A DNA stretch of 64,000 bases from Pseudonocardia halophobica (GTDB lineage Bacteria > Actinomycetota > Actinomycetes > Mycobacteriales > Pseudonocardiaceae): positions 310,001 through 374,000 of the forward strand of contig NZ_BSFQ01000003.1 in the NCBI RefSeq assembly GCF_027922425.1, read 5' to 3'. Under the pieces are notes generated by a model. It ran no database searches. It worked only from the letters and a program-made list of their open reading frames with translations, and was not told where the DNA came from. Made by a program: the position numbers and the translations under genes. This document shows positions 7,828-15,913 of the stretch, piece after piece; positions within the stretch are counted from its first letter, which is position 1; each line of letters begins with the position of its first letter.

Positions 7828-9423
7828 ATGGAGCCGGACGACACAGGACGGGGGGACGACGGCGGGGAGGGGCCCGCCGTCGTCGTCCGGCTCCTCGGGC
7901 CGCCGCGCGTCGAGACCCGGGGTCCCCGCCCTCCCGTCCCTCGGGGCCGCAAGCCGTGGGCGCTGCTCGCGCTGCTGCTGACCACGACCGGCCCGGTGCC
8001 CCGCGGACGCGTCCAGGAGCTGCTGTTCCCCGATGCGGAGGACCCGCAGGCCGCGCTGCGCTGGACGCTCAGCCAGGTGCGCCGCGCCGTGGGGGACGCG
8101 GTGCGCCTCGAGGGCGACCCGCTGACCTGCGAGATCGCCGAGGGCGTCCGGGTCGACGTCGTCGACGTCCTGGCCGGGCGGGCCCCGGCCGGCTGGCCCC
8201 TCGCCGAGGCCACGCTCCCGCTGCTGGAATGCGCCGAGCCGGACGTGCCGGAGTTCGCCGCGTGGCTGCACGGCCGCCGGCACGGCCTCGCCCGCGCGGG
8301 TGCTCGGCTGCAGCGGCGGCACCGGCCCCGCGGCAGCTCCCCCGCCAGCCGTTCGGCGGTGCGGGAGCTCGTCCGCGTCGGCGAACAGGTGATGGATTCG
8401 GGGGCGGCGCGCGACGGCACCGCGATTCTCGCCGGCGCGGTCCGGCGGGCCCGGGAGCTGGGCGACGACGTCGTGCTCGCCGAGACGCTGGCGCACTACG
8501 GGCGCGGGTACGTCCACGCCGTCGCCAGCACCGACCCCGGCGCGGCCGCCGCGCTGCGCGAGGCCGACCGGCTCGCGACGCGCGAGGGCCTGGCCGACAT
8601 CGCCTCCCTCGCCCGCCGCGAGCTCGGCTTCGTCGCCACGGCCACCGGCGACCCCACCGCCGCGCTGCGGTGGCTCGACAGTGCCGGCGTCGCCGCCGGG
8701 GAGCGGCCCGAGCAGCGGGCCGGGGTGGCGCACGTGCGGGGGTTCGCGCTCATCGACACCGGGCTCTCCGAGTGGGCGGTGCGCGAGCTCGACGCCGCCG
8801 TGGCCCTCGCCGAGACCGCCGACCGGCCGCGCGCCTTCACCGCCGCGGTCGCCATGCGGGCCCGCGCCCGGCTGCAGCGCGGCGAGGACGAGGCGGCCGC
8901 CTCCGACGTGGCCGAGGCCCGCCGGATGGCCTCGGAACTGGGGTGGACGTCGATGCGGCCGTGGATCGACGTGCTGCACGGCGAGGTCCTGCTCCGGGAG
9001 GGCCGGGTGGCCGAGGCCGAGGCCGTGCTGGCCGACGCCCACACCCTCGCCGAGGTCCTCGACGACGCCTGCTGGATCGCGCTGACCAGCCGCGGCCTCG
9101 CCGTCGCCCGGGCACGGCTCGGGAACCCGGCCGCCGCCGCGACGGCCCTCGACGGCGCCTGCGCCACCCTCGTCGCCGACGCCGACGTCTGCTGCTGGAT
9201 CGAGCTGCACCTGCGGGACACGCTCTGCGCGATCACCGCCGACCTCGACCGGGACACCGCGCTCCGCGAGGCCGCCCTGCTCGCCCGGCGCGCCGAACAC
9301 ACCGGGCTCGCGGAGTACGCGGTGCGCGCCGCCCGCCACCGCGCCCGCCTCGGCGACCCCGACGCCGCCGCCGACGCGCGGGCCCGCGCCCTCCCCCACG
9401 ACAATCCCGCCCTCCTCCGCTGA
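7828..9423 (+). CDS. SARP/AfsR-like transcriptional regulator with TPR-like C-terminus
   Basis: A 531-residue protein. Residues 15-100 look like the OmpR-type winged helix of SARP/BTAD regulators: VRLLGPPRVETRG, RGRKPWALLALLL, and a recognition-helix region ALRWTLSQVRRAVGDAV. The following BTAD-like stretch is short and Arg-rich. Residues 180-520 are alpha-helical Ala/Leu/Glu repeats typical of TPR arrays (LAETLAHYGRGY; ALRWLDSAGVAAGERPEQRAGVAHVRGFALID). There is no NB-ARC/ATPase domain between them, so it is a small member of the class. ATG 7828 follows a GGGAGAG purine stretch. The target is unknown; the methyltransferase directly upstream is the nearest candidate. Confidence 0.65.
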   Translation: MEPDDTGRGDDGGEGPAVVVRLLGPPRVETRGPRPPVPRGRKPWALLALLLTTTGPVPRGRVQELLFPDAEDPQAALRWTLSQVRRAVGDAVRLEGDPLTCEIAEGVRVDVVDVLAGRAPAGWPLAEATLPLLECAEPDVPEFAAWLHGRRHGLARAGARLQRRHRPRGSSPASRSAVRELVRVGEQVMDSGAARDGTAILAGAVRRARELGDDVVLAETLAHYGRGYVHAVASTDPGAAAALREADRLATREGLADIASLARRELGFVATATGDPTAALRWLDSAGVAAGERPEQRAGVAHVRGFALIDTGLSEWAVRELDAAVALAETADRPRAFTAAVAMRARARLQRGEDEAAASDVAEARRMASELGWTSMRPWIDVLHGEVLLREGRVAEAEAVLADAHTLAEVLDDACWIALTSRGLAVARARLGNPAAAATALDGACATLVADADVCCWIELHLRDTLCAITADLDRDTALREAALLARRAEHTGLAEYAVRAARHRARLGDPDAAADARARALPHDNPALLR

Positions 9424-9425
9424 CC

Positions 9426-9446
9426 GCACGAGCGGCACTCTCGTGC
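9426..9446. repeat. Palindromic intergenic element, CGGCACTCTCG core
   Basis: GCACGAG and CTCGTGC form a 7-bp stem around CGGCACT, starting two bases after the stop of the SARP-like gene. The core CGGCACTCTCG (9433-9443) recurs in other intergenic palindromes in this window (39270-39320, 49779-49818, 54266-54301, 61078-61117). It probably works as a transcription terminator here. The rest of 9447-9660, up to the convergent dapA end, holds nothing I recognise. Confidence 0.5.
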
Positions 9447-9660
9447 AAGAGGTCCGCACGAGCGCGCCAACTCGCTCACAGGAGGGCGCTGCTGGAGGGG
9501 TTTCGTCGGCTCGCCAGGTGGCACCACTGATCCTCGACCCTCACGGCGTCCCACACCCACCCGAGCGCCCCACCCGGTCGACGGGGTGTGAAGCGCTCCT
9601 CCCGGGTGCGGCACCGGGTCCGGGCGGGTGCGCGGTGCCCCTCAGGGTGTGGGGGGCGAG

Positions 9661-10539
9661 TCAGTCGAGGAGGCCGGCGGCGCGGAGGGCGGCGCGGACG
9701 TCCTCGTGGTGCCACTCGTCGAGCGGGACCAGCGGCAGCCGAATGCCGCCGGGCATCAGCCCCATCTCCGCCAGCGCCCACTTCACCGGGATCGGGTTGG
9801 GCTCGGCGAAGAGGGCGCGGTGCAGGCCGGCGAGGTCCGCGTCGATGGTGGCGGCCTCCTCGTCGTCGCCGGCGATGGCGGCCTTGCACATCCGCGCCAT
9901 CTGCTCGGGCGCGACGTTCGCGGTGACCGAGATGTCGCCGTGGAAGCCGGCGAGCATGCTGGCGCGGGCGGTGGCGTCGTCGCCGGAGTAGAGCGCGAAG
10001 TCGGTGAGCCCGAGCGCGACCAGGTCGCGAACCCGGTCCAGGTCGCCCTTGGCCTCCTTGAGCCCGACGATGTTCGGCACCTCGGCGAGCCGCTCGACGG
10101 TCGAGGGCAGCATGTCGCATGCCGTGCGGCCGGGGACGTTGTACAGGTACTGCGGGATGTCGACGGCCTCGGCGACCTTCTTGAAGTGCCGGTACAGGCC
10201 CTCCTGCGGGGGCTTGTTGTAGTACGGCGTGACGAGCAGCGCCCCGTCGGCGCCCGCCGCCGCGGCGGACTCGGTCAGGTGGATGGCCTCGTCGGTGTTG
10301 TTCGCGCCGGTGCCCGCGATGACCGGGACCCGCCCGGCGACGACGTCGATCGTGCGGCGGATGACGTCCGTGTGCTCCTCGACCGACAGCGTGGAGGACT
10401 CGCCGGTCGTGCCGACGGACACGATCGCCGCGGTCCCGGCCAGCACCTGCCGCTCGACGAGCCGGTCGAGCGCCTCGTGGTCGATCGAGCCGTCCTCCCG
10501 CATGGGAGTGACCAGCGCGACGAGACTTCCGGTGATCAT
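9661..10539 (-). CDS. dapA: 4-hydroxy-tetrahydrodipicolinate synthase
   Basis: Condenses pyruvate with aspartate semialdehyde, the first step of the diaminopimelate/lysine branch, in the cytoplasm. From ATG 10539 it is 292 residues, the length of E. coli DapA, and every E. coli catalytic residue falls at the same number: Thr44, Thr45, Tyr107, Tyr133, Arg138 and the Schiff-base Lys161 (VGLKEAKGD). The second of two in-frame ATGs is preferred because AAGGG is 7 bases from it and touches the first (10545). The match extends through GLYRHFKKVAE, YNVPGRT and FAEPNPIPVKWAL, which are typical of the proteobacterial form; actinobacterial DapA usually has a different N-terminus. It stands alone, with no dapB or rnj next to it. 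Horizontal acquisition is an inference. Confidence 0.92.
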   Translation of the reverse strand: MITGSLVALVTPMREDGSIDHEALDRLVERQVLAGTAAIVSVGTTGESSTLSVEEHTDVIRRTIDVVAGRVPVIAGTGANNTDEAIHLTESAAAAGADGALLVTPYYNKPPQEGLYRHFKKVAEAVDIPQYLYNVPGRTACDMLPSTVERLAEVPNIVGLKEAKGDLDRVRDLVALGLTDFALYSGDDATARASMLAGFHGDISVTANVAPEQMARMCKAAIAGDDEEAATIDADLAGLHRALFAEPNPIPVKWALAEMGLMPGGIRLPLVPLDEWHHEDVRAALRAAGLLD

Positions 10540-10781
10540 GATCATGCCCTTCGTGACGCGAACGCGACGGCGACGGTAGCAAGCGCGGGCGGCGGGGGCC
10601 CAGGGCGATCCGGCCCGTGCGACCGGGCCCCCGGACCCGGTCCGGACAACGGCGGGGTGGTGCTGGCCCCACCCCGTGTCGGGGGTCGGCGCGCCCGGAT
10701 CCGGGGGCTCGCACCGGCGACGGGCGGCCCGGTGCTCCCTAGCGTTCCGGGCAGCGTTCCGGGTCCGACGAAGGAGCTGCG

Positions 10782-11390
10782 ATGAGTCCGGTGTCCTCCC
10801 CGGTCGCGCCGCTCGGCCGGCGGCCGTCGCCCCGCGAGCTGCCGCGGCTGCGCGAGGCCGGCACCGCCGCGGCCCTGCTCGCGGTGGCCGCGCTCGGGCT
10901 GCGATGGTGGGGGTCGCCGTGGCACGAGGTGCCCGTGACGCACGTGGCCGAGTGGCACATACGCACGCTGCTGGGCCTCGGGCGGGCGGGCCGGGTGCCG
11001 GTCCTGCTGCTGCTCGGCCTGGCGGTCCTCGCGCTGGTCACGGGCGGGCTCGCGCGCTCGGGCCGACTGCGCTGCTGGCCGCACCACCTGGCACTGGCGG
11101 CGGCCGGCGCCACTTCCGTGCTGGCGGCGGTGCAGACGCTGACCCGCTGCCCCCTCGCCCTCGGCGCCTGGCTCACCGGGCTGCTGGGCCTGGTGGCGCT
11201 GGCCGGATCGACGGCGCGCTCGGAGCGCCGACCGGACCTACCGCAGCAGCAGCGCCTCCAGCCGGCGGGCGGCGACGACGACGCCGACCGCGGCCATGAC
11301 CACGAAGTAGGCGAGGTGGCCGAGCATGCCGAGGTGGACCGCACCCGTGGTGAGCCCGCGCATGAGCTCGACCGCATGGAACAGCGGTAG
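10782..11390 (+). CDS. Small membrane protein of unknown function, with an antisense-coded tail
   Basis: I do not recognise this 202-residue protein. The first 150 residues hold about four hydrophobic segments (around 25-42, 68-86, 96-114 and 122-138), so it should sit in the cytoplasmic membrane. ATG 10782 follows AAGGAG with good spacing, and a TAGCGT box lies at 10740. The last 50 residues (from about RRPDLPQQQRL) are hydrophilic and are encoded across the 3' end of the convergent ABC permease gene, a 153-base tail-to-tail overlap. That suggests an ancestral stop near 11235 was lost, or that the reading frame simply continued. The true functional length is probably about 150 residues. Confidence 0.55.
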   Translation: MSPVSSPVAPLGRRPSPRELPRLREAGTAAALLAVAALGLRWWGSPWHEVPVTHVAEWHIRTLLGLGRAGRVPVLLLLGLAVLALVTGGLARSGRLRCWPHHLALAAAGATSVLAAVQTLTRCPLALGAWLTGLLGLVALAGSTARSERRPDLPQQQRLQPAGGDDDADRGHDHEVGEVAEHAEVDRTRGEPAHELDRMEQR

Positions 11391-12068
11391 GCACTCGACG
11401 AGGATCTGCAGCGGGCGGGGGTAGACGCCGAGCGGGTAGAAGGTCGTGGCGAACAGGAACATCGGCAGCACGGCCAGCGTGACCAGGTCGAAGTCCTGCC
11501 AGGAGCGCATGAACGAGGTCGCCGCCATCCCGATCGCGGCGAACGCGAACGCGACCAGCAGCGCTGCCGGCAACGCCAGCAGCGCCCAGGGCGAGGTGAT
11601 CAGGCCGGCGACCGCCATGACCGACAGGAAGCCGGTGGCGTAGAGCCCGCCGCGCAGCAACGCCCAGCCGATCTCGCCGAGCGCGATGTCGACCGGGCCG
11701 AGCGGGGTGGCCAGCATCGCGTCGTACAGCCGGTTGTACTTGAGCTTGAAGAACACGTTGAAGGTCGCGTCGAACACCGCGCCGTTCATGGCGGACGCGG
11801 CAAGCAGGCCCGGCGCGATGAACGCGGCGTAGGAGATCGGCCGCCCGTCCGGCCCGGGCAGCTCGCCGACCAGCGAGCCGAGGCCCGACCCCATCGCCAG
11901 CAGGTAGAACACCGGCTCGGCGAACCCGGACACGATCGCCGGCCAGGTGCGGCGCGCGGCCGTGGCGGAGCGCAGCAGCAGCATCCGCGAGCGACCGGCG
12001 TAGCTGCCGCCGGGCAGCACCCGGGTCCACCCCGGGGCGGGGCGCGCCGTGGCGTCGATCGTGGTCAC
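11238..12068 (-). CDS. ABC-2 type transporter permease (second permease)
   Basis: A 276-residue polytopic protein of the ABC2_membrane family with about six membrane segments. Features include IVSGFAEPVFYLLAMGSGLGSLVG near residue 45 and a conserved amphipathic stretch KLKYNRLYDAMLATPLGPVDI in the middle. The sequence before the last helix, LPLFHAVELMRGLTTG, is typical of NodJ/DrrB-like exporters. GTG 12068 overlaps the stop of the first permease (GTGA), so the two are translationally coupled. With the second permease and the ATPase it should form a heterodimeric exporter. The substrate is unknown; drug, lipid or polysaccharide export are all possible. Confidence 0.85.
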   Translation of the reverse strand: MTTIDATARPAPGWTRVLPGGSYAGRSRMLLLRSATAARRTWPAIVSGFAEPVFYLLAMGSGLGSLVGELPGPDGRPISYAAFIAPGLLAASAMNGAVFDATFNVFFKLKYNRLYDAMLATPLGPVDIALGEIGWALLRGGLYATGFLSVMAVAGLITSPWALLALPAALLVAFAFAAIGMAATSFMRSWQDFDLVTLAVLPMFLFATTFYPLGVYPRPLQILVECLPLFHAVELMRGLTTGAVHLGMLGHLAYFVVMAAVGVVVAARRLEALLLR

Positions 12069-12904
12069 GGCGCGAGCCTCCGGGTGAACGCCCGGACCGA
12101 CAGCCCGGTGCCGACGGCGAGGAGCGCCGCCAGGTAGGCGAGGTGCCCCAGCACCGCCCCGGCCGTACCGGTGCCCAGCGCCGCGGCGCGGGCCAGCTCC
12201 GTGCCGTGCCACAGCGGCGACACCCACGCCAGCGGCTGCACCCAGGCGGGCAGCGCGGCGACCGGGAAGAACGTGCCGGAGAACAGGGTCATGGGCAGCA
12301 CGACGAACCGGAACAGCGCGTTGAACGCCGCGCCCTCGTCCTCCCGGCTCGCCGAGAACGCCATGACCGGCGCGGCCACGGCGGCCCCGGTCAGCACCGC
12401 GGCGGCGAGCGAGCCCAGGACCCCGATCGACGCGGCGCCGCCGAACACGGCGATCAGCACCAGGTAGACCGCGCCCGTGAGCGTCATCTTGGCCGCGACC
12501 CACACGAGGTGGCCGACGGCGATCTGGGCCCCGGTGAGCGGCGTGGCCGCCATACCGAGGTAGACGCGCTGCCACTTGAACCCGGACAGCACCGGGTAGG
12601 TCATCTCGAACGCCGCGCTCTGCACCGTGGACATCGCCAGCAGCGCCGGGGCCAGCCAGACCAGGTACGGCACGCCGCCCGTGGCCGCCTCCGCCCCGGG
12701 CCGCGACGCGATCAGGCTGCCGAAGCCGAGCCCGAACGCGAGCAGGAACAGGAGCGGCTGGAGCACCGACGACACCGCCGTCGCCCGCCAGTTGCGCCGG
12801 TACCACCGCCAGAACGACTCGACGACCAGCAGCACCCCGTGCACCCACCCGGGCGCCGTCGCCGGTGCGAGCCGGGTCGCGGGTACGCGTTCCTCGATCG
12901 CCAT
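12065..12904 (-). CDS. ABC-2 type transporter permease (first permease)
   Basis: A 279-residue ABC2_membrane-family protein with six predicted membrane helices. The same landmarks as in the next gene are present: VSSVLQPLLFLLAFGLGFGSLIA near residue 45, SGFKWQRVYLGMAATPLTGAQ, and VSPLWHGTELARAAALG. It is clearly paralogous to the downstream permease, consistent with a heterodimeric pore. Its ATG (12904) overlaps the ATPase stop as ATGA, and its own stop overlaps the next GTG, so the three genes form one tight operon. Confidence 0.85.
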   Translation of the reverse strand: MAIEERVPATRLAPATAPGWVHGVLLVVESFWRWYRRNWRATAVSSVLQPLLFLLAFGLGFGSLIASRPGAEAATGGVPYLVWLAPALLAMSTVQSAAFEMTYPVLSGFKWQRVYLGMAATPLTGAQIAVGHLVWVAAKMTLTGAVYLVLIAVFGGAASIGVLGSLAAAVLTGAAVAAPVMAFSASREDEGAAFNALFRFVVLPMTLFSGTFFPVAALPAWVQPLAWVSPLWHGTELARAAALGTGTAGAVLGHLAYLAALLAVGTGLSVRAFTRRLAP

Positions 12905-13827
12905 CAGTCCACCAGCGTCCGGCCCGTGAGCCGGAGGAACACGTCCTCCAGCGTGGACCGCCGCACCAACGCCGACAGCGGCCGCAACCCGGCGGCGTGC
13001 AGCGCGACCTGGGAGCGCTCCCCGTCCGCGGTGTAGAGCAGCGCCCGGTCCGGGAGCAGCTCGACGCGCTCGGCGTACCGCTCGAGGTCGCCGGCCGCGG
13101 GCCGTTCCTCCGGGAGGAACCGCAGCTCCAGCACCTCCCGCGTGGACCACCGCTCGATGAGCTCCGCAGGAGAACCCTCGGCCACGATCACCCCGCCGTC
13201 CATGACGACGAGCCGGTCGCACAGCTGCTCGGCCTCGTCCATGTAGTGGGTGGTGATGATCTGGGTGACGCCCTCGCGCTTGAGCTGGTACAGCCGCTCC
13301 CACAGCAGGTGCCGGGCCTGCGGGTCCAGCCCCGTGGTCGGCTCGTCGAGCAGGAGCAGCTCGGGGTCGTTGACCAGCGAGCGGGCGATGGTGAGCCGGC
13401 GCTTCATCCCGCCGGACAGCGGCTCCACCCGGTCCTCGGCGCGCTCGGTGAGCCGCGCGAACTCCAGCAGCTCCGCCGCCTTGGCCCGCACGTGCCGGCG
13501 GGGCAGCCCGAAGTACCGGCCGTAGATCTCCAGGTTCTCCCGCACCGACAGCTCGGTGTCGAGGTTGTCCAGCTGCGGGACGACGCCGAGCCGGGCCCGG
13601 ATCCGTGGCCCCTCCCGGTCCGGGTCCATCCCCAGGACCTGCAGCGATCCCGACGTGCGCGGCGAGACGCACGCGATCATCCGCATGGTCGACGACTTGC
13701 CCGCCCCGTTGGGCCCCAGGAAGCCGAAGACCTCGCCCTGCGCCACGTCCACGTCGATCCCGCGGACGGCCTCGAACCCCCCGAAGCGCTTGCGCAGGTC
13801 CCGCGCCTGGACCAGTCCGTCCCCCAC
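12904..13827 (-). CDS. ABC transporter ATP-binding protein (DrrA/NodI type)
   Basis: About 307 residues. Walker A GPNGAGKSS, the Q-loop region VVPQLDNLD, signature LSGGMKRRL, Walker B LLLLDEPTTGLDP and the H-loop TTHYMDEAEQL all appear in order, and the C-terminal 80 residues form the extension usual in drug/polysaccharide exporters. GTG 13827 is chosen because TAGCGT ends 7 bases upstream, the leaderless-start pattern seen at other genes here; a GTG at 13857 would add 10 residues and overlap the upstream GNAT stop. The ATPase powers the two permeases that follow with 4-base overlaps. Confidence 0.88.
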   Translation of the reverse strand: MGDGLVQARDLRKRFGGFEAVRGIDVDVAQGEVFGFLGPNGAGKSSTMRMIACVSPRTSGSLQVLGMDPDREGPRIRARLGVVPQLDNLDTELSVRENLEIYGRYFGLPRRHVRAKAAELLEFARLTERAEDRVEPLSGGMKRRLTIARSLVNDPELLLLDEPTTGLDPQARHLLWERLYQLKREGVTQIITTHYMDEAEQLCDRLVVMDGGVIVAEGSPAELIERWSTREVLELRFLPEERPAAGDLERYAERVELLPDRALLYTADGERSQVALHAAGLRPLSALVRRSTLEDVFLRLTGRTLVD

Positions 13828-13837
13828 GACCGGAACG

Positions 13838-14428
13838 CTAACGGGAGGGACCGACACTTTCCTGTCGATTCCGGGTCCGGTCCCGGACGGCCTCGTCGTC
13901 GGTGATCTCGCGCTGGAACCAGTGCTCGTCCCGGACGTCGCCCGGCCCGAGGCGCAGCGCCGCGGGGAAACGGCCGACCTCGGTCCAGCCGCGAGCCGCG
14001 TACCACTCCGGGAGCCCGGTGCCGCCCCGGGCCGAGAGGATCAGCTGGGCGAGACCCAGCCCCGCGGCGCGGTCGAGGGCCGCGTCGAGCAGCCGTCCGC
14101 CGAGGCCGCGGCCCTGCAGGTCCGGCCGCACCATCAGCCGGATCACGGTGGCCCGGTGTGCCACCACGGGCCCGCGCCCGGGCTGCAGGAACACCGTGCC
14201 GACGAGCTCGTCCCCGGGCCCGTGCAGGGCGAGCAGGTGCAGCGTGCCGGCCCGGACCTCGGCCACGGTCGCCTCGGCGAGGGCCCGGACGTCCGTCTCG
14301 GGGGCGTCGGGCGGGAAGCCGACCGCCCCGCCCGCGCGGGTCACCGCCGTCCAGAGCGTGCCGAGCGCCGTCGCGTCGGGCTCGGTCTCCGGCCGGGGTC
14401 CGGAGAGCCCGGCCGGGGTCGCCGGCAC
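13838..14428 (-). CDS. GNAT family N-acetyltransferase
   Basis: A 196-residue GNAT protein. It has VIRLMVRPDLQGRGLGGRLLDAAL (acetyl-CoA motif RPDLQGRGLG, about residues 108-118), then LILSARGGTGLPEWYAARGWTEVGRF. The GTG start at 14428 sits two bases after the ndk stop, so it is probably read from the ndk transcript. Its TAG stop lies inside the predicted -10 box of the ABC operon. The acyl acceptor is unknown. Confidence 0.75.
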   Translation of the reverse strand: MPATPAGLSGPRPETEPDATALGTLWTAVTRAGGAVGFPPDAPETDVRALAEATVAEVRAGTLHLLALHGPGDELVGTVFLQPGRGPVVAHRATVIRLMVRPDLQGRGLGGRLLDAALDRAAGLGLAQLILSARGGTGLPEWYAARGWTEVGRFPAALRLGPGDVRDEHWFQREITDDEAVRDRTRNRQESVGPSR

Positions 14429-14430
14429 GC

Positions 14431-14841
14431 TCAGAGGTTCGGGAACCAGAGCTTGATCTCGCGCTCGGCAGACTCGGGCGAGTCCGAGCCGTGCACCAGG
14501 TTCGACTGGGTCTCCAGGGCGAAGTCGCCGCGGATGCTGCCCGGGGTCGCCTTCTCCACCGGGTCGGTGCCGCCGGCGACCTGCCGCCACGCCGCGATCG
14601 CGCGCGGGCCCTCGGCGACCGCCGCCACCAGCGGGCCGGAGGTGATGAACTCGAGCAGCGACTCGAAGAAGGGCTTGCCGTCGTGCTCGGCGTAGTGCTG
14701 GCTCGCCAGCTCGCGGTCGACGGTGCGCAGCTCGAGCGCCACCAGCGTGAGGCCCTTGCGCTCGATGCGCGCCAGGCACTCGCCGATCAGGTTCCGGGCG
14801 ACGCCGTCGGGCTTCACGAGGACCAGGGTGCGTTCAGTCAC
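14431..14841 (-). CDS. ndk: Nucleoside diphosphate kinase
   Basis: Transfers the gamma-phosphate of ATP to other NDPs through a phosphohistidine. The 136-residue length is standard. [19 protein letters not shown] opens the protein, and the active-site His is His117 in NLVHGSDS, the canonical position. GTG 14841 has TACGCT 7 bases upstream and no Shine-Dalgarno sequence, so the mRNA is probably leaderless. In actinobacteria ndk usually follows valS-folC-DUF4233, as here, with a DM13 gene inserted between. Confidence 0.95.
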   Translation of the reverse strand: MTERTLVLVKPDGVARNLIGECLARIERKGLTLVALELRTVDRELASQHYAEHDGKPFFESLLEFITSGPLVAAVAEGPRAIAAWRQVAGGTDPVEKATPGSIRGDFALETQSNLVHGSDSPESAEREIKLWFPNL

Positions 14842-14875
14842 GCGACGGAGCGTAGCGACGCCGCCGGACGGGTCG

Positions 14876-15415
14876 TCACGGGGCCAGCGTGGCCGCGCCG
14901 AACGAGACCGAGAACCGTTCGCACCAGATGCTGACGCTGCTCAACCCGGCGAGGTCCGCGCCGGCCGGCACGGGGTAGTTGGCGCTGCCGACGTTGCCCT
15001 TCAGCGGGCCGAGGTCGAGGTACCGGCCGTCGTCGAACACGTGCCAGCCGTCCCGCCCGGGCAGCACGGGCGCGTCGGTCAACCAGACCCGTAGCCGCGG
15101 TCCGTTGCTCGTGACCAGGTCCTGCAGCCGCAGCACCCGGGAACCGTCCGGCAGGCCGAGGAGCAGCGCCTCGCCCGTGGTCGCGTGCTCGTGCGCGACG
15201 AGCCGACCGGATGCGAGCACGACGGGCTCGGCCTCGGGGACCCCGGCCGGGGCCGCGGCCACCGGAGCGGGCTCCGCCACCGACTCGTCGACGACGAGCT
15301 TCCACGGCTCGAACCACACCAGCCCGGCCGCGACGACCAGCGCGAGGACGACGGCGGCGGGCAGGAGGACGGACCGGCGCCGCCATCGGCGGCGGGTCCC
15401 GGGGCGACCGGACAC
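14876..15415 (-). CDS. Membrane-anchored DM13-domain protein
   Basis: A 179-residue protein with a basic N-terminus and one hydrophobic segment (about residues 15-33, [21 protein letters not shown]), consistent with a signal anchor. The extracytoplasmic 120 residues match the DM13 domain: [29 protein letters not shown], a repeated LRVWLTDAP and [21 protein letters not shown], and a C-terminal [10 protein letters not shown] holding the conserved Cys. DM13 domains are thought to take part in extracellular redox chemistry; the function here is not known. GTG 15415 is used. It lies between DUF4233 and ndk on the same strand. Confidence 0.75.
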   Translation of the reverse strand: MSGRPGTRRRWRRRSVLLPAAVVLALVVAAGLVWFEPWKLVVDESVAEPAPVAAAPAGVPEAEPVVLASGRLVAHEHATTGEALLLGLPDGSRVLRLQDLVTSNGPRLRVWLTDAPVLPGRDGWHVFDDGRYLDLGPLKGNVGSANYPVPAGADLAGLSSVSIWCERFSVSFGAATLAP

Positions 15416-15467
15416 CCGCGCAGGATGCCGGTCCGGCGGGCCCGTGACCAGGGCCGGAGGGCAGCCG

Positions 15468-15860
15468 CTACTGCTGCTGGGACGGCAGCTGCCCGCGGGC
15501 CATCCGGCGGGCGACGTCCCGGCGCATCCACAGCACCATGCCCCACACCAGGACGAAGATCAGGCCCATGGCCAGCAGGGACACGTGGAAGAGGCCCGTG
15601 GCCACCAGCCCCACCTGCAGGACCAGCGCGAAGCCCAGCCCCCACGGCCGCCGCTGCAGGCCCGAGGCCACGATCATCAGCAGCCCGAGCACCAGCACCA
15701 CGGTGATCGCGACCGGGTTCAGCGCGCCCTCGGTGAACCTCGCGACGACGAGCACCCCGAGCAGCACGACGATCGCCTCGAGCACCAGCAGCCCCGCGCA
15801 CACGCCGCGGAAGCCCTTCATCGGGTCCGTGGCGGGCGGGCGTACCGGTTCGGTGCTCAC
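15468..15860 (-). CDS. DUF4233 membrane protein
   Basis: A 130-residue protein with four hydrophobic segments (about 20-42, 47-65, 70-88 and 92-110) and a charged C-terminal tail. It matches the DUF4233 family, which sits directly after folC in many actinobacteria. The function is unknown. GTG 15860 overlaps the stop of an 18-codon mini-ORF as GTGA, so its translation is probably coupled to folC through that mini-ORF. Confidence 0.82.
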   Translation of the reverse strand: MSTEPVRPPATDPMKGFRGVCAGLLVLEAIVVLLGVLVVARFTEGALNPVAITVVLVLGLLMIVASGLQRRPWGLGFALVLQVGLVATGLFHVSLLAMGLIFVLVWGMVLWMRRDVARRMARGQLPSQQQ

Positions 15861-15913
15861 GCCGGCACCCCGGCGGTCCCGCCGCCGGTCACGCCGCTGG
15901 TCGCCGTGCTCAC
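15857..15913 (-). CDS. 18-residue mini-ORF bridging folC and DUF4233
   Basis: GTG 15913 overlaps the folC stop as GTGA, and the TGA at 15857-15859 overlaps the DUF4233 start as GTGA. It reads VSTATSGVTGGGTAGVPA. It fills the whole gap between the two genes with no untranslated base. The peptide is too simple to suggest a function of its own; if translated, it would carry ribosomes from folC to DUF4233. A second such mini-ORF lies upstream of folC. Confidence 0.35.
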   Translation of the reverse strand: MSTATSGVTGGGTAGVPA

